The notes: generated by a model from the letters alone, not told the origin. A stretch of DNA of 64,000 bases from Ypsolopha sequella (GCA_934047225.1 OW203983.1:41288310-41352309); one strand, 5' to 3'; numbered from the stretch's first letter, positions 8,900 to 21,144 are shown. A program made the numbers and translations.

Positions 8900-10770
8900 A
8901 TAAAAATGAAAAAATCTTCTAAACTTACATTTTAAACAATCTACTGAGTTCTGTCCATATACAGTTGTACTGCATAAAATCATGCTCCTTTTGCTAACCC
9001 AATGATTTTTTAAATTTTACTCTGTCGAATATTTTCTGTAATTTCCCGGGATCATAACGTAGCTGCACATACGGAAGGCAGGACGAATGTAATGAGCAAC
9101 TACTGACAGCACTTTCAGTTTATATCACACTGACAGATTCATAAAGACAAGCCCTTTAGAAAGTAGTTTAAATATCTTTTCAAGCACATTACCTCTATAA
9201 CCCATAATGTACACGAGACAAATTTTCTTAAAATCTATAGCTACCTGTACTGCGATTGACGTAATAACAGCGCATTCATTTTATCTACTCAAAAATGGTC
9301 TACAGATGGAGCACTGATACAACACGATTTAGTCTTCCCCTTAACACATCATCTAGCCGAGATTGCCTCAGCAAGGATCCAGATTAATAGCCGTGTCCGC
9401 CACAAGCTCTAAATTTAATCCGCCAATCAGACCGCTGCGGCGTGCTTCGCTATGTTAGTACAGTACCTCCCTTATCTGTTCAAGTGGACAACATTGGAAC
9501 TAAAGTACTGAGAACATAGAGCAACAACTGAGATGCATCTATAGATGCTTTTTACACGGAAAGAGTAAAAAACCGGCCGAGAGCAAGTAGGTCTTGCGCC
9601 CTGCTGGTTTCGTACGATTGTAATAAGTTGAATAAAATTGAAACCAAAAAAAATATGAAAAAAAATAAGGAAATTTACCTACTCATACAAAATGTACCTA
9701 ACAAAACTGCAAAACTAAGTGGGTCAAGCCATTTTACACAGAGAAAGAGACATTGATAACTTTCGTTATTATTCCTTCATATGTGTTAAAAGACCTACTT
9801 GCTACTTGTGAACGGAAATTCAAATTTCTATGTCAACTGGAATTGCGCTATAGGTTTCATGGTGAGATAATTTGTAAAAAAAAAAGGTTATGTAAAGAGC
9901 AATAACTTTTTTTTGCGTTAAGATAAAAGCCTGAATTTTCAACAGTGTATTCGATTCAACTTGATATCTCTCACGGGGTCGAGAAAAAGGAGAAAAAGAC
10001 AGACAACTAAGTGATAAGGGTTCCGTTTTTTATTTCGGGGAACGAAACCCCAAAAAAGTTCCTGGTTGAGCTCGTGATATGCTTTGCACATTTTAAATTT
10101 CCTTTCTTTCTGATAAATGACTTGCTTTATTCTCCACCAGTAACGCCATCACCCAAACACGTATGATGGTAGCTCTGTTTGTTTTAGTCCAGCTGCGCCA
10201 GGGTAAGGTAACACGTGGATTGCGGCAAGGGTTCAAACCGATCCCTAGACTCTGCAAGAAATTAAGGAAACAAAATATCATGGATTTTTGGCATGATAAG
10301 CATATTAGTGGACTACACAGATACTCGTAGTTAGTACTTGTACGTAATTAGTTGGATACTTATGAAGTTATAATACTATATGAGTCAAATTATTAGATAT
10401 GTATTCCTATTACTCGTCAACATTTGTTTGCATTAAGTAACTTTTAATAATATGTTGTTTTTTAAAAGAATATATTTCTGATCACTACTGCAAGGGCTGA
10501 CCATAAATCGTCTTTCAACAGTTTTGAACTAGTTCCGTAAAATAATCTTAACTTGAAACAAAGTTACATAAATTCTGAAACCACAGTTTTGTATACTCGG
10601 TTCTTGAGACGGTTAACGACTTGTAGTTTTATTTTCGTTACATATTTCATAAAAGCTGGGGAAGAATACGTGACTCGACATGGTTTGCTGCGGCCAAGCT
10701 GCATGAAAAGTTGTCATGCCTTGAAATTGTTGTTCAGTCATGCTAGAATTCGTATTTCAATTCAGTTTTT
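8900..10770. other. Non-coding desert
   Basis: No gene is supported. A GGGTTCCG(TTTTTTATTTCGGGG)AACGAAACCC hairpin lies at about 10018-10052. A GGTTCAAACC string at about 10229 resembles a Pol III B box, but no convincing A box or tRNA fold accompanies it. Confidence 0.5.
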
Positions 10771-11130
10771 AGGGTTCCATAGCGCTTAAAAGGTACAAAA
10801 GGCACCTTTATGGTGAGTCTCCGTTGTCCGCCCGTCCGTCCGTATGTCACAGCCTCATTACTTTAGCACCGTTAAAGATAAAGACTTGAAATTTGGCACA
10901 AGAATACTATTCATCAACAAAACAAGGCGTAAACAAAAATTCAAAATTTAAAATTGTTCCAAATATGTCCAATACAAAATAGATAAAAAATATTATTCCA
11001 AAAATACAATATGGGTATCAAATTGTAGACATAAAAGAGCTGATTGTAAAAATATATACCTAAAGTATATTTACTGGCACTAATTTCGAGAAATCTTTGA
11101 AAAACCACAAAAAATTGTATGGCTCCCTCC
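10770..11130 (+). repeat. Dispersed repeat family, plus copy
   Basis: Begins AGGGTTCCATAGCGCTTAAA, followed by a GTCCGCCCGTCCGTCCG tract and GCACCGTTAAAGATAAAGAC. Inverted copies lie at 56815-57215 (with the GGACGGACGGACGGAC tract) and, in part, at 32080-32300 (the CTTTGAAAAACCACAAAAAA segment). The region from 11130 to about 12040 holds no recognisable feature. Confidence 0.7.
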
Positions 11131-12039
11131 TTATCCCCGAAACCGGTGGATCGAAAAAAATTCGATTACACGTCAAAACTGGCCAATTACACGAAAGTTA
11201 TAAAAAAAAGTAAAATTAATGAAAAAATATTTTATAAAAACACAATAGAGCTGATAGTAAAAATATATAGTTTAGCTATATATACTTAACGTAGTTTTAT
11301 GATTTTTTTTCCTAGCGAGAGTATTATAAGGTCACATGCGTAACTTCAAATGACCATTTCACATTGTATAACTTAGCCAATAGGTTCAATAAAAATTATA
11401 TTGATAGTAGACTATAGGGCTGATCTAAACATTTTAGAAAATACGTAAAAGCTCTAAGATCGCTTGATAGAAAAAAAATACGAAGTTACCTCTAAATTTC
11501 ATGTGTTTCGAGTGTTAAAAGGAATTTTTAAAATTATACAGCCCTGAAATTTTATATTAAAAATAAGTAACCAATAATCCGGTCTAAACATTTTGGAATA
11601 TTTTAATAATTTCATATACAAGCGAGATATTAAATGAAAACGCAGTTTTTCGTGAGCGCGTTTTTCTTGGTGGTCGTAACAGCCACATGCACGCTATTTT
11701 AAACTAAAAGGAAACGTCAAAGATAGAGTTCAGTTCTGATTAATGCAAAATCAGGTGCACAAACTGACCTTATGTGCACCCTTAAATCACGTTTTTATAC
11801 AAACAAATGGCTTGAATAATTATGTCCTTTTTTATAATATTGTTTTTTGTATTTTAATTATGATAATAAACAACCAATAGTATATTAAGGAATATAAAAA
11901 AAAAATACCTGTTTATTGACGGAACATTTCACCCTCGGTTGCAACGGATCGGCCGTTGCAGACATAATTTTAGAAACCCTAAAATTTATGTATTTTGTAA
12001 AAAAAATGTTGACACGCAAAAGTTGCAAATCGAAAATTG

Positions 12040-12290
12040 GCGTTTTAAGATACGATTTTCCGGATTTGTAGCAAAATATTAAAAAATTATTATAACGGCC
12101 AAAATACTTCGTATACTTGCACATAGTTAATGCATAAACTTATTTTCAATAATAATGATAACTTCAAAATATTTGGATTTTCCACAAGAGTGAAGGGTAA
12201 AATTCTAAGACATAAGACATTCTAACTTCACTCTTATGGAAAATCCAATAATTTTGAAGATACAATAATCATTAAAATACATATAGCAAA
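12040..12290. repeat. Repeat with internal hairpin, partner at 29.76 kb
   Basis: The left part matches 29755-29930 (TTGTA(G/A)CAAAATATTAA, then TTATAACGG). An inverted repeat is present: AACTTCAAAATATTTGGATTTT pairs with AAAATCCAATAATTTTGAAG around a loop of about 60 bp. Confidence 0.6.
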
Positions 12291-12354
12291 CTATAATCCT
12301 GAACTAGGATTGCTCTCAGCTAAAACCTGTATTTTGGCCGATACAATAATCGAC

Positions 12355-12727
12355 CCTTAAGTTTAAACGTCAGACGCTTAGCGCAAACTTTGTATTTCTT
12401 GTTTAGAAGTCGAAAATTGAAAAACATTTTGGTACGCGGCAGTTAACACCAATAGTTCCGTATTAGTGAGGTTTATAAAGCATGAGTTTAAAATTTAATG
12501 CAAAATTAGTCATGATCTGGTCCAAACAAAGTTAAAAAAGCATTTTAAGTTGATTGGTTTATTGTGTATACAATTTCAAACTCTTGCATTATAAACCTCG
12601 CTAATACTGAACTATTGGCGTCAAATGGCACAGATAAAAAAGCTTTTCAATTTAAAATTTCTAAATGAGAAAAACAAAGCTAAGTTATGCACTTTGCGCT
12701 AACTAACTGACGTTTAACCTTAAGGCG
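12355..12727. repeat. Foldback element, about 370 bp
   Basis: The arms are diverged reverse complements that begin CCTTAAGTTTAAACGTCAG and end CTGACGTTTAACCTTAAGG. The centre is near 12535. It shares its arm with the single-arm copy at 7741-7960. A piece just upstream (12300-12320, GAACTAGGATTGCTC) resembles the ends of the foldback at 18237-18580. Confidence 0.75.
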
Positions 12728-12904
12728 AGTGTTGTACCCGAAAATGCTTGTATTTAAATAAATTTCCTGGCCTTTAAAATATAAATAAATATTCTCAAAA
12801 TAATAAATATAACCTGCTTCGTCATTTCTTTGTTTAAATTATACCAGGATTTTTTATACGCAATTTATATAACTTCGCTGTAATTAATTAATTTTGAAAC
12901 ACAT

Positions 12905-13161
12905 TGCGACGATGAAGTGACAAGAACTCCTATCTCCAAAAATATGATTTTACAGGAAACGAAAAAAGCCTTTCATTTGCTTATGTAATTACTTATGAAA
13001 AAAATATCTTACGTGGATTTATAATGATTACAACATGAATGTAGGGAATCAACTTAGCTGTGATTGCTAGTGCATGTAAAATTGCATTTTCAGTTCATCT
13101 AGATAAGAAACTCAATTTGGCCAAAATGTAAGTTAGGAGTTCTTCTCACTTCATCGTCGAT
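12905..13161. repeat. Terminal-inverted-repeat MITE, about 255 bp
   Basis: The ends CGACGATGAAGTGACAAGAA and TTCTTCTCACTTCATCGTCG are inverted repeats with a 2-nt gap, extending to TCCTA/TAGGA. The interior is AT-rich and non-coding. The superfamily was not determined because no target duplication is clear. Confidence 0.65.
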
Positions 13162-13504
13162 TGGTAATTTGCAGCTAAAAATAGTTTAATTGATAATGTA
13201 AATTTTGTATTGTAATAAAAGAACTTAAGTAGTATTGTCTAGCTTTATCCAGAAACAATATTATAAAATAATTCAAATAAAACATTGAAAACTAAAAACA
13301 ACTCCCTCTGACCTGGATAGACAAGTGTAAAATAAAAGCGTTGGAACGGAACAGATGTCTCTGAATACTGTTATTTCAATAGAATAGTTTTAATAGGGGT
13401 TTTGCCCTGGATGTGAAAGCCTGTGCTGAAAACAGTAACTAGATACTCGTACGTTCAATTCGTTATACAAATGACGTATATGAGTTTGGGTTTCATCCAT
13501 CCAT

Positions 13505-13570
13505 CAGCTTGTTTCGTCCACTGCTTAATAACATACCGGAAATTGGAGACATAAGCCCTTAAGGCTATTA
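13505..13570 (-). mobile_element. RTE 3'-end fragment
   Basis: TTTCGTCCACTGCTTAATAACATA with GACATAAGCCC resembles the reverse complement of the RTE terminus seen at 7710-7735. It is short and diverged. Confidence 0.35.
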
Positions 13571-13584
13571 CCATCGCCAAATTA

Positions 13585-13735
13585 GCAGCTCGATATTTGT
13601 CAGTACGAATATCAACGGAAACGACATTGAAATAACGTTTATATCAGCGCGCAATGCATAGTGGCTGTTACGACGCTCGCTGCGTCCTTGATAGGGCGAA
13701 ATAGGAGAAAATTATACTTTTCACATGGACGTGAT
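13585..13735 (+). repeat. Dispersed repeat, partner at 63.4 kb
   Basis: AATATCAACGGAAACGACAT, then TTGAAATAA(C/T)GTTTAT and AGGAGAAAAT ... TTTTTCACATGGACG recur at 63385-63532 in the same orientation. The interval 13740-14360 holds no recognisable feature. Confidence 0.7.
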
Positions 13736-14365
13736 TGTTCGATTGAATAATCAATCATATGTTATGTTTATAGCTATCAAGTTTATCTATTTATCAAAGC
13801 ATAAATGAATTCAATCAGCCAAGCCACTTAGGAGCAGTAGGAAATTTAAGCCAAAAAAAACCATTCAGTTAAAAAAAAATTTCATGTAGAAGTTTTGGTG
13901 GTATGAAAAAGAAAAATGTTGCATATGTTGTCTAAGAGTTGATTTATTCATAATACGTTTTTTCATTATTTTTGGTTTGGCCATAAACAAGGAGTAGGCT
14001 TTAGAAATTTGGCAATAGTAAGGCCCTTAACAATCAAATCTACGTACGCTCAACCAGTCCCACCGCTTACACCATCTGTACTGATGACGTCTCTTGTATT
14101 GCGTTGCGAGCTGCGCCTCCCACAGTTTGAGGTGCACGCAACGTGTTCGTCGAGCGTGTAACGTTTGTACTCGCCCAGGCGAATGCAAGGTGAATCTACT
14201 GAAACTGTTTAGCTATCTCGATCAAGTTGAACGATTTGTTTACATAAAAATAATATATCAAACGCATTATTAGTAACTAGTACCATATATAAATAATATT
14301 TATCTATGCTAATACATACTTGAGCATTGAGCAACCATTGTACCTTAATAAATTAAGTCCTTACA

Positions 14366-14775
14366 TATGAAATTGGCGTTTTTTATGGAGAATTTGAAGG
14401 AAACTCAATTTTTAGTATCAACATTTTTGCATTTCTTTCAGGAATTATAAATCCAAATTCTATATTTTTTTTTGTGTGTAAATGAGACAACATTAATCTA
14501 ACAGCAACTGTTACTTAATTTTTGAAAAGTGTCAGCTGTAAAAAGATATTACAAATCTTATCATGGAAATGGATGGCATTTCGGACGAACTGTTTTTGAA
14601 GATTTAATTTTAGTTATCAAACTGATAATAAAAACAAGTTTAATGCGTAGATGTAAAACCTTGAACTCAGCTTTCAAACAAAAAACAAATAATAGAAATA
14701 GCTATTGAATTAAGGAATTATGAACTCATGAATCTGTAAGAAAATTTCGCCACTTTTCTATGTAAGCATCCAATA
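14366..14775 (+). repeat. Dispersed repeat, uninterrupted copy
   Basis: Matches 47995-48670 at many points (GAAGGAAACTCAA, AAATGAGACAACATTAA, TTTGAAAAGTGTCAGCTGTA, GACGAACTGT). The later copy carries a nested palindrome exactly within AAATGAGACAACATTAA, so this copy shows the empty site. Confidence 0.8.
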
Positions 14776-14885
14776 TTACATTCAGTACTAAAGTTCCATC
14801 AGTTGTATTCCAAGATACTTGAACTAAAGTTTAACACACACATGACAGACATGAACTTTGCTAATTTAATTACTTTCACCTGCGA

Positions 14886-15192
14886 ATAGGGTTCCCAACC
14901 CTCCCGGAATGCCCGGAATACTCTGGAAATATTGTTCGACCACCCGAGCTCCCGGGATGCAATAAATTATACGGATTTTCTAAAATAAAATAATTGTCAT
15001 TAACGAAATAGATAAATCACGTGAAATAAATAGTTTCATGACGAAATAAATTTAGATTTTTCATATCATTCAAATCTTCTACAAAACAAAGCAAATTAAA
15101 AATAACAAATACGAGTATTACCGATTTTCATTAAATTGTCCACCGATTTGTTCAAATCTCCCGGTTTAGTTCCTCCGAGAGTTGGCAACCCT
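14886..15192. mobile_element. hAT-like non-autonomous element
   Basis: The ends AGGGTTCCCAAC and GTTGGCAACCCT are inverted repeats. The flanks ACCTGCGA (14878-14885) and ACCTGCCA (15193-15200) agree at 7 of 8 positions, as expected for an 8-bp hAT duplication. The interior (about 307 bp) is AT-rich and non-coding. Confidence 0.6.
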
Positions 15193-15199
15193 ACCTGCC

Positions 15200-15763
15200 A
15201 ACCTTAAGTGTTTCTGTACCTGAAACTACTAGAGTACATTTCGAGCAGGAATTTTTAAAGAGATATTGCCTGTGGCTTTATTCTCATTATACCATTTCGG
15301 GATAGAAGTATCCAATACAGATATCGAGTCAAATACTCCGCTGAAAATATTTACCTTATATTTTTCATTTTGCATTATGATAAGATAAGTCGTACTCGTA
15401 TATTGGTTCCGTCAATACAGTTGTTATTCAAAAATATAAATTACGTAATATCATAGAAAACACTCATTTTCATTCTCACACTTAGAATTCTCACCATACA
15501 TTAGGTATATAATTTCAAAATACTATATTATCAATATTTTTACTCGCGACAGTACCACAGTATAAACAAAACCAGTAGGGAATGTACCTGTAAACACTCC
15601 GATTCGAGCTCACACACACAGAAACGTGCTCTACACGCCGTCTAAGTAGAGTTCAGTTGTTAGTCGCAGGGGTCGACGCGTCGCGCTGCCCTTGCCAGAC
15701 GCAAGCACCGCTCTGAGGCGTTAGGACGTGACAGGTTATAAACTCTGTGCCGGCCCGGTCACA
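15200..15763. other. Non-coding, with GC-rich patch 15600-15760
   Basis: No gene is supported. The patch is rich in CG dinucleotides (GTCGACGCGTCGCGC and similar), unlike its surroundings, and ends at the ATG of a THAP-like remnant. It could be an old promoter or 5' UTR; nothing further supports that. Confidence 0.4.
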
Positions 15764-15960
15764 ATGTCGCAGAGATATTGTTGAATTTTTGGGTGTCTTA
15801 ATTCATCCCAAAAACAAGAAATAGCTTTTTTAGGCTTCCAGCTGATGTCCAAAGGGAAAAATTAAAAATATTACTCAATAGTACATTACGAACGAATTTT
15901 TTGAAATTGTCGCGTTCTTTTTATGTAGCTTTAATATTATTATTTTGACACTGTCCACGT
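15764..15960 (+). pseudogene. THAP-domain-like remnant
   Basis: From ATG at 15764 the frame reads MSQRYC, a TGA, then IFGCLNSS. One base shift later it reads FFRLPADVQREK. C-x4-C near the start followed by F-[FR]-x-P is the pattern of THAP (C2CH) DNA-binding domains, found in P-element-type transposases and domesticated factors. The in-frame stop at codon 7 and the frameshift argue that it is dead. No downstream transposase was found. Confidence 0.4.
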
Positions 15961-16154
15961 TACTACTGCATATTACCAGGACAAAATAAATAGTATAGAT
16001 TTTAGTGCGCTTGTAAAGTAAATATATTTTAGGTATTCAACTCTGCTAACACAGAATTTGCATGAATGCGTCAGAGTAAATGTGGAGGAAGTTACCGTGG
16101 GCAAATATTACGAAAACAATCATCTATCTTTATCTATAGTACTCAATAATAAAG

Positions 16155-16440
16155 AAGAAAAAAAGTCGTGTATGTCTGTACATTGAATGTTATTGCGAAA
16201 TCTTAAATTAAATGGAGTATTAGTTAACAGTAAAAGTGTTGAATGTCTGTCTGTCTTACTGTCTATCTGCTCCGTTTTAAATTGAGAACCACTTAACGGA
16301 TTTGGATGCAGTTTTCTTTATTTTCATCGTAATCTCTCTATTACAGTATAATATAGGCTGTAAGAGTGTTAATAAAATAACTGCCAAGCCAAAAACGGGG
16401 CAAAGATTGAATAATTGTGAACGGAGTCACGGGCGATAGG
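16155..16440 (+). repeat. Dispersed repeat, partner at 0.6 kb
   Basis: Diverged copy of 600-840, with a longer GTCTGTCTGTCTTACTGTCT tract. It ends in AACGGAGTCACGGGCGATAG. Confidence 0.6.
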
Positions 16441-16628
16441 CTGATCTATCTATACTAATTATAAAATATTATCAAAAAAGTCGTTTCAATATTGAATATT
16501 TTTGTAACATTATAAATTAAATAAATGGGTTGTTATATTAAGTGCCTTCCGCATTCTTCCTATCCCAAAATATACATTTTGGTGAGAGTGGCTCGGTATG
16601 GATGTCAGGTTGGCGGCTGCGCGGGCGG

Positions 16629-16720
16629 ATTATTTTCGGACTAAAATAGTTGTTTAATTTATTGACGTCAGAAAAATGTTTACGTGGTATTCTTACTTCT
16701 GAAAATAAAGTTAATTATTT
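16629..16720 (+). repeat. Dispersed repeat, partner at 8.8 kb
   Basis: CAGAAAAATGTTTACGTGGT and flanks match 8797-8890. The stretch 16720-17760 that follows holds no feature I can support. Confidence 0.6.
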
Positions 16721-17764
16721 AATTATTATCTATTTCATAGCTTAATATTTCATTTCGTGATGGAAAAAAAAAACGCAGGAACAAATAAAGGCCATACGAT
16801 GACGATGACGAGTCTTATCGTATCTCGAAAAACCAAAGTTATGATATGAGTAAGCCACAGCCCTAACGCTTCGGTGGTGCGTAGGTATTTAACTCGGTAT
16901 TTCGGCCCACAATCTCTACTGGTTTTGTTTGTTTTGTTTATAGGTACTGTGACAGTACTGTGCCTTTGGAGTAAGAGGTTGTTTATTGGCGCCTAAAGCA
17001 TTACATTTCAGAAATTGAATTAAATCTCTGAAGTTTTAGTAACTTAATTAAATCGCGTTTTTTGGGTTAAGCTACGAAATAACCTACAGACAAAAGAACA
17101 AACTAAAACACCCTAAAATATAATATTCAGTAGGTAGTTATCGGTACTGGGTACAGTATACGCCAACGCATTAGTTTATCTTGTTGCATGCGAGTATGCC
17201 TTGTAACTAAAGCTCTGACCGTGATTGCCACCCTTAAGTCCTTAATTAGTGGCAGAGGCTATCAGGCACGTCTTAATTGTTGTGACGTGACGAAACACAC
17301 TCCGTCGTCGTCACCCTATAGCCCTCGGTCTTAGAAGATTGTCGCCACAGATTAGAGTGAAAATGAACACTTCAACACCTATCTAAAGTTCGCCCCATAA
17401 TTTCTGTTAATTCATGCATTTTGGCTCATATTCCAATATCAATAAAACCTTCCTCGCAGGACGAATTTATGGCGAGGGCTACAAAGTTTACGCCGTAGCT
17501 GTAAATAGTTGATTTCGACGGATTACATTCCTATTAAGAGCTTTACAGACAATCCCTGCTTTCTGAACCATATTCTCGACGTACAGACCGATTTCAATGT
17601 AGCTTCATCAATTTACCTGATGGACCATCCGAAGTAAGCTGTTGCTCGCCTGACTTTGTATTGTTCCTTGCTGAAATGCCAAACCCAATTATTCGGAGTA
17701 AGTAGTTGAATAGCTCTATTGGGTAACATATTGTAATGCAGCTAAATGGCTTTTAGTGCGACAA

Positions 17765-18215
17765 AACCGAGAATCCAACTGCAACATAACTATTGAGATA
17801 ATACATTAAGGCGCTACGGAAAAAAATCGTCAATTTCAGAACTTCTATATCTACTTCGGTAAATAATGTATAATTTTGAAAAAATAGTATATTATTTTTG
17901 AAATCTTCCTCTAAGGATCTGTTAAAACAGAAACGCGATTGGAGCATTTCGGCTCGATAGAAATATTTATTGAAGTGAGGTCTTTATCGACACCAATTCT
18001 CCTGGTTCGACAATTTAGAATGATATATGGACTGCAATTATATTTTATTAGATGGGTTTTAACAATATCTAGGACCTGGTTAAACGAAATTTTGATAGCA
18101 TTTTTAGTACATTTTATGTTAATAAAAAACAGACTTTGCTACTTTTCCACGAATCCGTCCCTCTCGCACTGAGGGTTTTTTCGCATATGGAGTAACAGGG
18201 ACGCTAAAACTTTTA
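17765..18215 (+). repeat. Dispersed repeat, partner at 57.7 kb
   Basis: ACAGAAACGCGATT, AGAAATA(T/A)TTATT and CGGTCCCTCTCG-like segments recur in the same order at 57715-58100. Short open frames on both strands here have no recognisable domain. Confidence 0.65.
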
Positions 18216-18236
18216 CATATCGCTTTAAGAAGCCGG

Positions 18237-18580
18237 CGGAGCAATCCTAGTTCATACAAACGAAATACCAAAACCATTTGTAAATAATAGGGATTCTTAA
18301 GATAGTACGTAGTTATTCTGATTGCATTACAGATTATCTAGGTTCCCAAATATATATTAAATAAGAAAACTGATTTAAACATGATATATCAGAAAAATAA
18401 GCTTTCTATGTAAATTTCAAATTGCTTATTATGTCGTCGTTGAATCGGTGTTCTTTCAAAATATATGTTTGGGAACCTAGATATTCTCTATGCAATCGGA
18501 ATAAATACACACTACCTTAAGAATATCTATGATTTACAAATGGTTTTGATATTTTGTTTGTATGAACTAGGATTGCTCCG
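18237..18580. repeat. Foldback element, about 345 bp
   Basis: The ends GGAGCAATCCTAGTTCATAC and GTATGAACTAGGATTGCTCC are perfect inverted repeats. Homology between the arms continues inward over about 115 bp (ACCATTTGTAAAT/ATTTACAAATGGT, TCTAGGTTCCCAAATATAT). The loop is AT-rich. Confidence 0.8.
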
Positions 18581-18599
18581 TAGGACTCTTAACCAAAAA

Positions 18600-19430
18600 G
18601 GCTTTAAGTAGAATACAACAGTAAACCAGATCCTAAAATTAAATTTAAATTAATCAGCCAAGTATTAGACGTACATATCCGTGATTCGTACTATACAGTA
18701 CAGGTATATATTATAGGTACATACAAACCGAGCAACATATTGGAAATCTCTGAAAAATTAATAATGCTAAAAAATGCGTGATGTCAAATTTGTTTTTGTT
18801 TATTCTCATATTGTAATTTGATATCTAATTTTTATAATATTATATCAAGTGTACGGACGTCAGCAGGGCAGGCTTTCTATTTGCAGTTCTTATTGCGGTG
18901 TCTTAGGGAGGGATACTTGGAATAGGGAGGGAATAGGGAGCTTGAACTGCAGGCGTCTGTACACTATATGAATATAAATAAAGACCTTTTTACATCCCCT
19001 GGTTTATGCTTGATGCAAGCGGACTAAAACTACGTTTTATGCTCTAGTGGATAAAAGTGTTTTTTCTTCCGAGACAATAGCAATAGACCATACAGCCAGA
19101 TACACAATACAACTTCAAAGACAAACTTTTTTATACTCAATAATTATATTATATTAGTGCGAACTGACAGGACACAGAAGCTTCAGATGATGCTCAAGGA
19201 TATATACAGTGACTTTAAAGAGACATAATATGAAATAATTGAAAAGACATGCAAGTTTGATTATTTATTTAGGTTATTTAGACATGGCTGTATGGGGTAA
19301 GTTCCCTTTGCCTTCCAACGTGATGGAAGAATAAAAAAAACAGTGGCGGGAAAGAGGCGTTATTTTTTTCTCAGTCAGCAGTACATATTTAGTTGTTTGA
19401 TTATTTAAGTTAAATAAGTCACATCGAAGT
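18600..19430. other. Non-coding, with small hairpin at 18848-18962
   Basis: AGTGTACGGACG pairs imperfectly with CGTCTGTACACT around an interior holding two copies of GGGAATAGGGAG-type sequence. Nothing else is recognised. Confidence 0.4.
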
Positions 19431-19454
19431 GAAATGTAGAGTGTTGAACTCAGC

Positions 19455-19545
19455 TACAAACGAGCCATATTACCTCGAACTATAGCTGTCTTCGCCAAAG
19501 CAAAATATCGCAGCTAAATATCTCGGGTAATATGGCTCGTTTTAT
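19455..19545. repeat. Short hairpin, about 90 bp
   Basis: AAACGAGCCATATTACC pairs with GGTAATATGGCTCGTTT (17 bp, perfect). It is probably a tiny MITE; the size is also compatible with a hairpin RNA, without other support. Confidence 0.55.
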
Positions 19546-19916
19546 GCACTCCTATAATAATCTTAAAATAGAATAAATTATTTGACATAACGCCACATAA
19601 TTTTTTATATTTTTCTTGGATATCCAATATATTTACATGCTGAATGCTATAAAGCTAACAAATTTCTAACCGTTTTACAATCAGAATCAGGCCAGTAACT
19701 GACAAGTTTATCGTTTACGATCTGGTCAAGATATATGAGCCTTATTTATTTTCGACGTCGATAAAGCCTTCCCTGCTTTTCTTTATGGTGGATTTAGGCG
19801 GGCTTCTGCATTAGTTTTATGATGCCATCGTGATTTAGACGGTCTTTTCTACTTGGACTTAGTCGTAAGATTGAATCAGGGATTTTCTAGGCAAGATAGG
19901 TTTCCGTGCGGTATTT

Positions 19917-20298
19917 AGAGAATTCGGAGGGTGACGTATTCAGTGACGTAATGTTTTGAAAATATTTTAATCCCATCAAAAACATAAAATGTACAAAAAT
20001 ACAAGTCTCGCAACTTATTATGTTGCTGTGCGATTGCCAAGTCACTATATTTTATTATAGAAATAAAGATGACTAATATTAATACAGTCACTAAATGTTG
20101 GTAGGTAACTAATACTAATAGATATACTAATAAAAATGAAAAGGAGCTTCCATACAAACTAAAATAACAGACTTGGCTTTACATAAGATCTCACAACTTT
20201 TTACGATGGAGGGATTGCGTTGCGAGACTTGACATTTTTGTACATATCATGTTTTTGATGGGATCTCAAATCTTTTTGTAGGTAGTCCTCCTTTTTTT
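19917..20298. repeat. Foldback with long flanking direct repeat
   Basis: Arms of about 50 bp, ATCCCATCAAAAACAT ... and ... GTTTTTGATGGGAT (about 19970-20018 and 20218-20268), form a foldback. Just left of it (19919-19968) is GAGGGTGACGTATTCAGTGA and onward, repeated almost exactly at 20443-20492, so about 50 bp of host sequence brackets the foldback plus the repeat fragment at 20299-20440. Confidence 0.65.
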
Positions 20299-20440
20299 AG
20301 GGTTCCGTACCTAAAGGGTAACCAACGGGACCCTATTACTAAGACTTCGCTGTCCGTCTGTCTGTCCGTCTGTCCGTCTGTCACCAGGCTGTATCTCATG
20401 AACCGTGATAGTTAGACAGTTGAAATTTTCACAGATGATG
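20299..20440 (+). repeat. Lepidopteran repeat, 5' portion
   Basis: AGGGTTCCGTACC, ACGGGACCCTATTACTAAGA, a CTGTCCGT tract and GTATCTCATGAACCGTGATA match the first half of the copy at 44852-45178. It is truncated at ACAGATGATG. The sequence from 20493 to 20888 holds no other recognisable feature. Confidence 0.75.
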
Positions 20441-20888
20441 AATTCAGAGGGTGACGTATTCAGTGACGTAATGTTTTGTAAATATTTTAATATACTACGT
20501 GCTTACTGAATCTGTCTTACCCCCTCGTAACACCTTTACAAACATAAGGATTTCAGTGAGCATTTATTTTCACTTTTCTAAAATTAAACAAGTATCTCAT
20601 TAAATAAATATTTCATAAAAACGCTTCAAATCAGTATGATATTTCTAATTCACTTAACAAGATAAATCGAAAAACTTTTTTGATTCAGAAATCTGCTTCA
20701 AAGAGATATGAAAGCAAAAGAAATTAATTCAACACAAATAAGGTAGCTATATTCGTATCCGTTGGGCTTGGAGATGGTAACAAAAGCTTATTAAATTATT
20801 GCTGAAATAAGGAAGTGAATATTTGACGGATAAGTATGAAGATATGAGTTAACATTTGATACATAAGTATTTGGTTTAAAAGTCCTCT

Positions 20889-21144
20889 TTAAGGGTCCGT
20901 TGCGCCAAACATGCTCTCGCGTTTGGACAATTTAGCATATTAAAACAAAATATTTTTAACAAATAAATTTACTGATCTTTCCGATTTTTTTTCTCGATGT
21001 TTGTGATATTTGTGTCAAATCTGAAAAATATAATGTAGTTCAACTCCTTAACTACCAACACAAATTTTATTTGTTAAAAATATTTTGTTTTAATATGCTA
21101 AATTGTCCAAACGCGAGAGCATGTTTGGCGCAACCGACCCTTAA
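20889..21144. mobile_element. TTAA-bounded palindromic MITE (256 bp)
   Basis: The arms are about 78 bp and differ at one base seen (GGGTCC against GGGTCG at the tip). Both ends read TTAAGGGTC(C/G)GTTGCGCCA. TTAA at both borders fits the piggyBac-type target site, but the tips begin GGG rather than the usual CCC, so the assignment is tentative. Arm identity suggests recent activity. Confidence 0.75.

Noticed and set aside
10160..10260. Possible tRNA or SINE around GGTTCAAACC
   Set aside because: No matching A box at the right spacing, no stem pairing and no second copy in the window.
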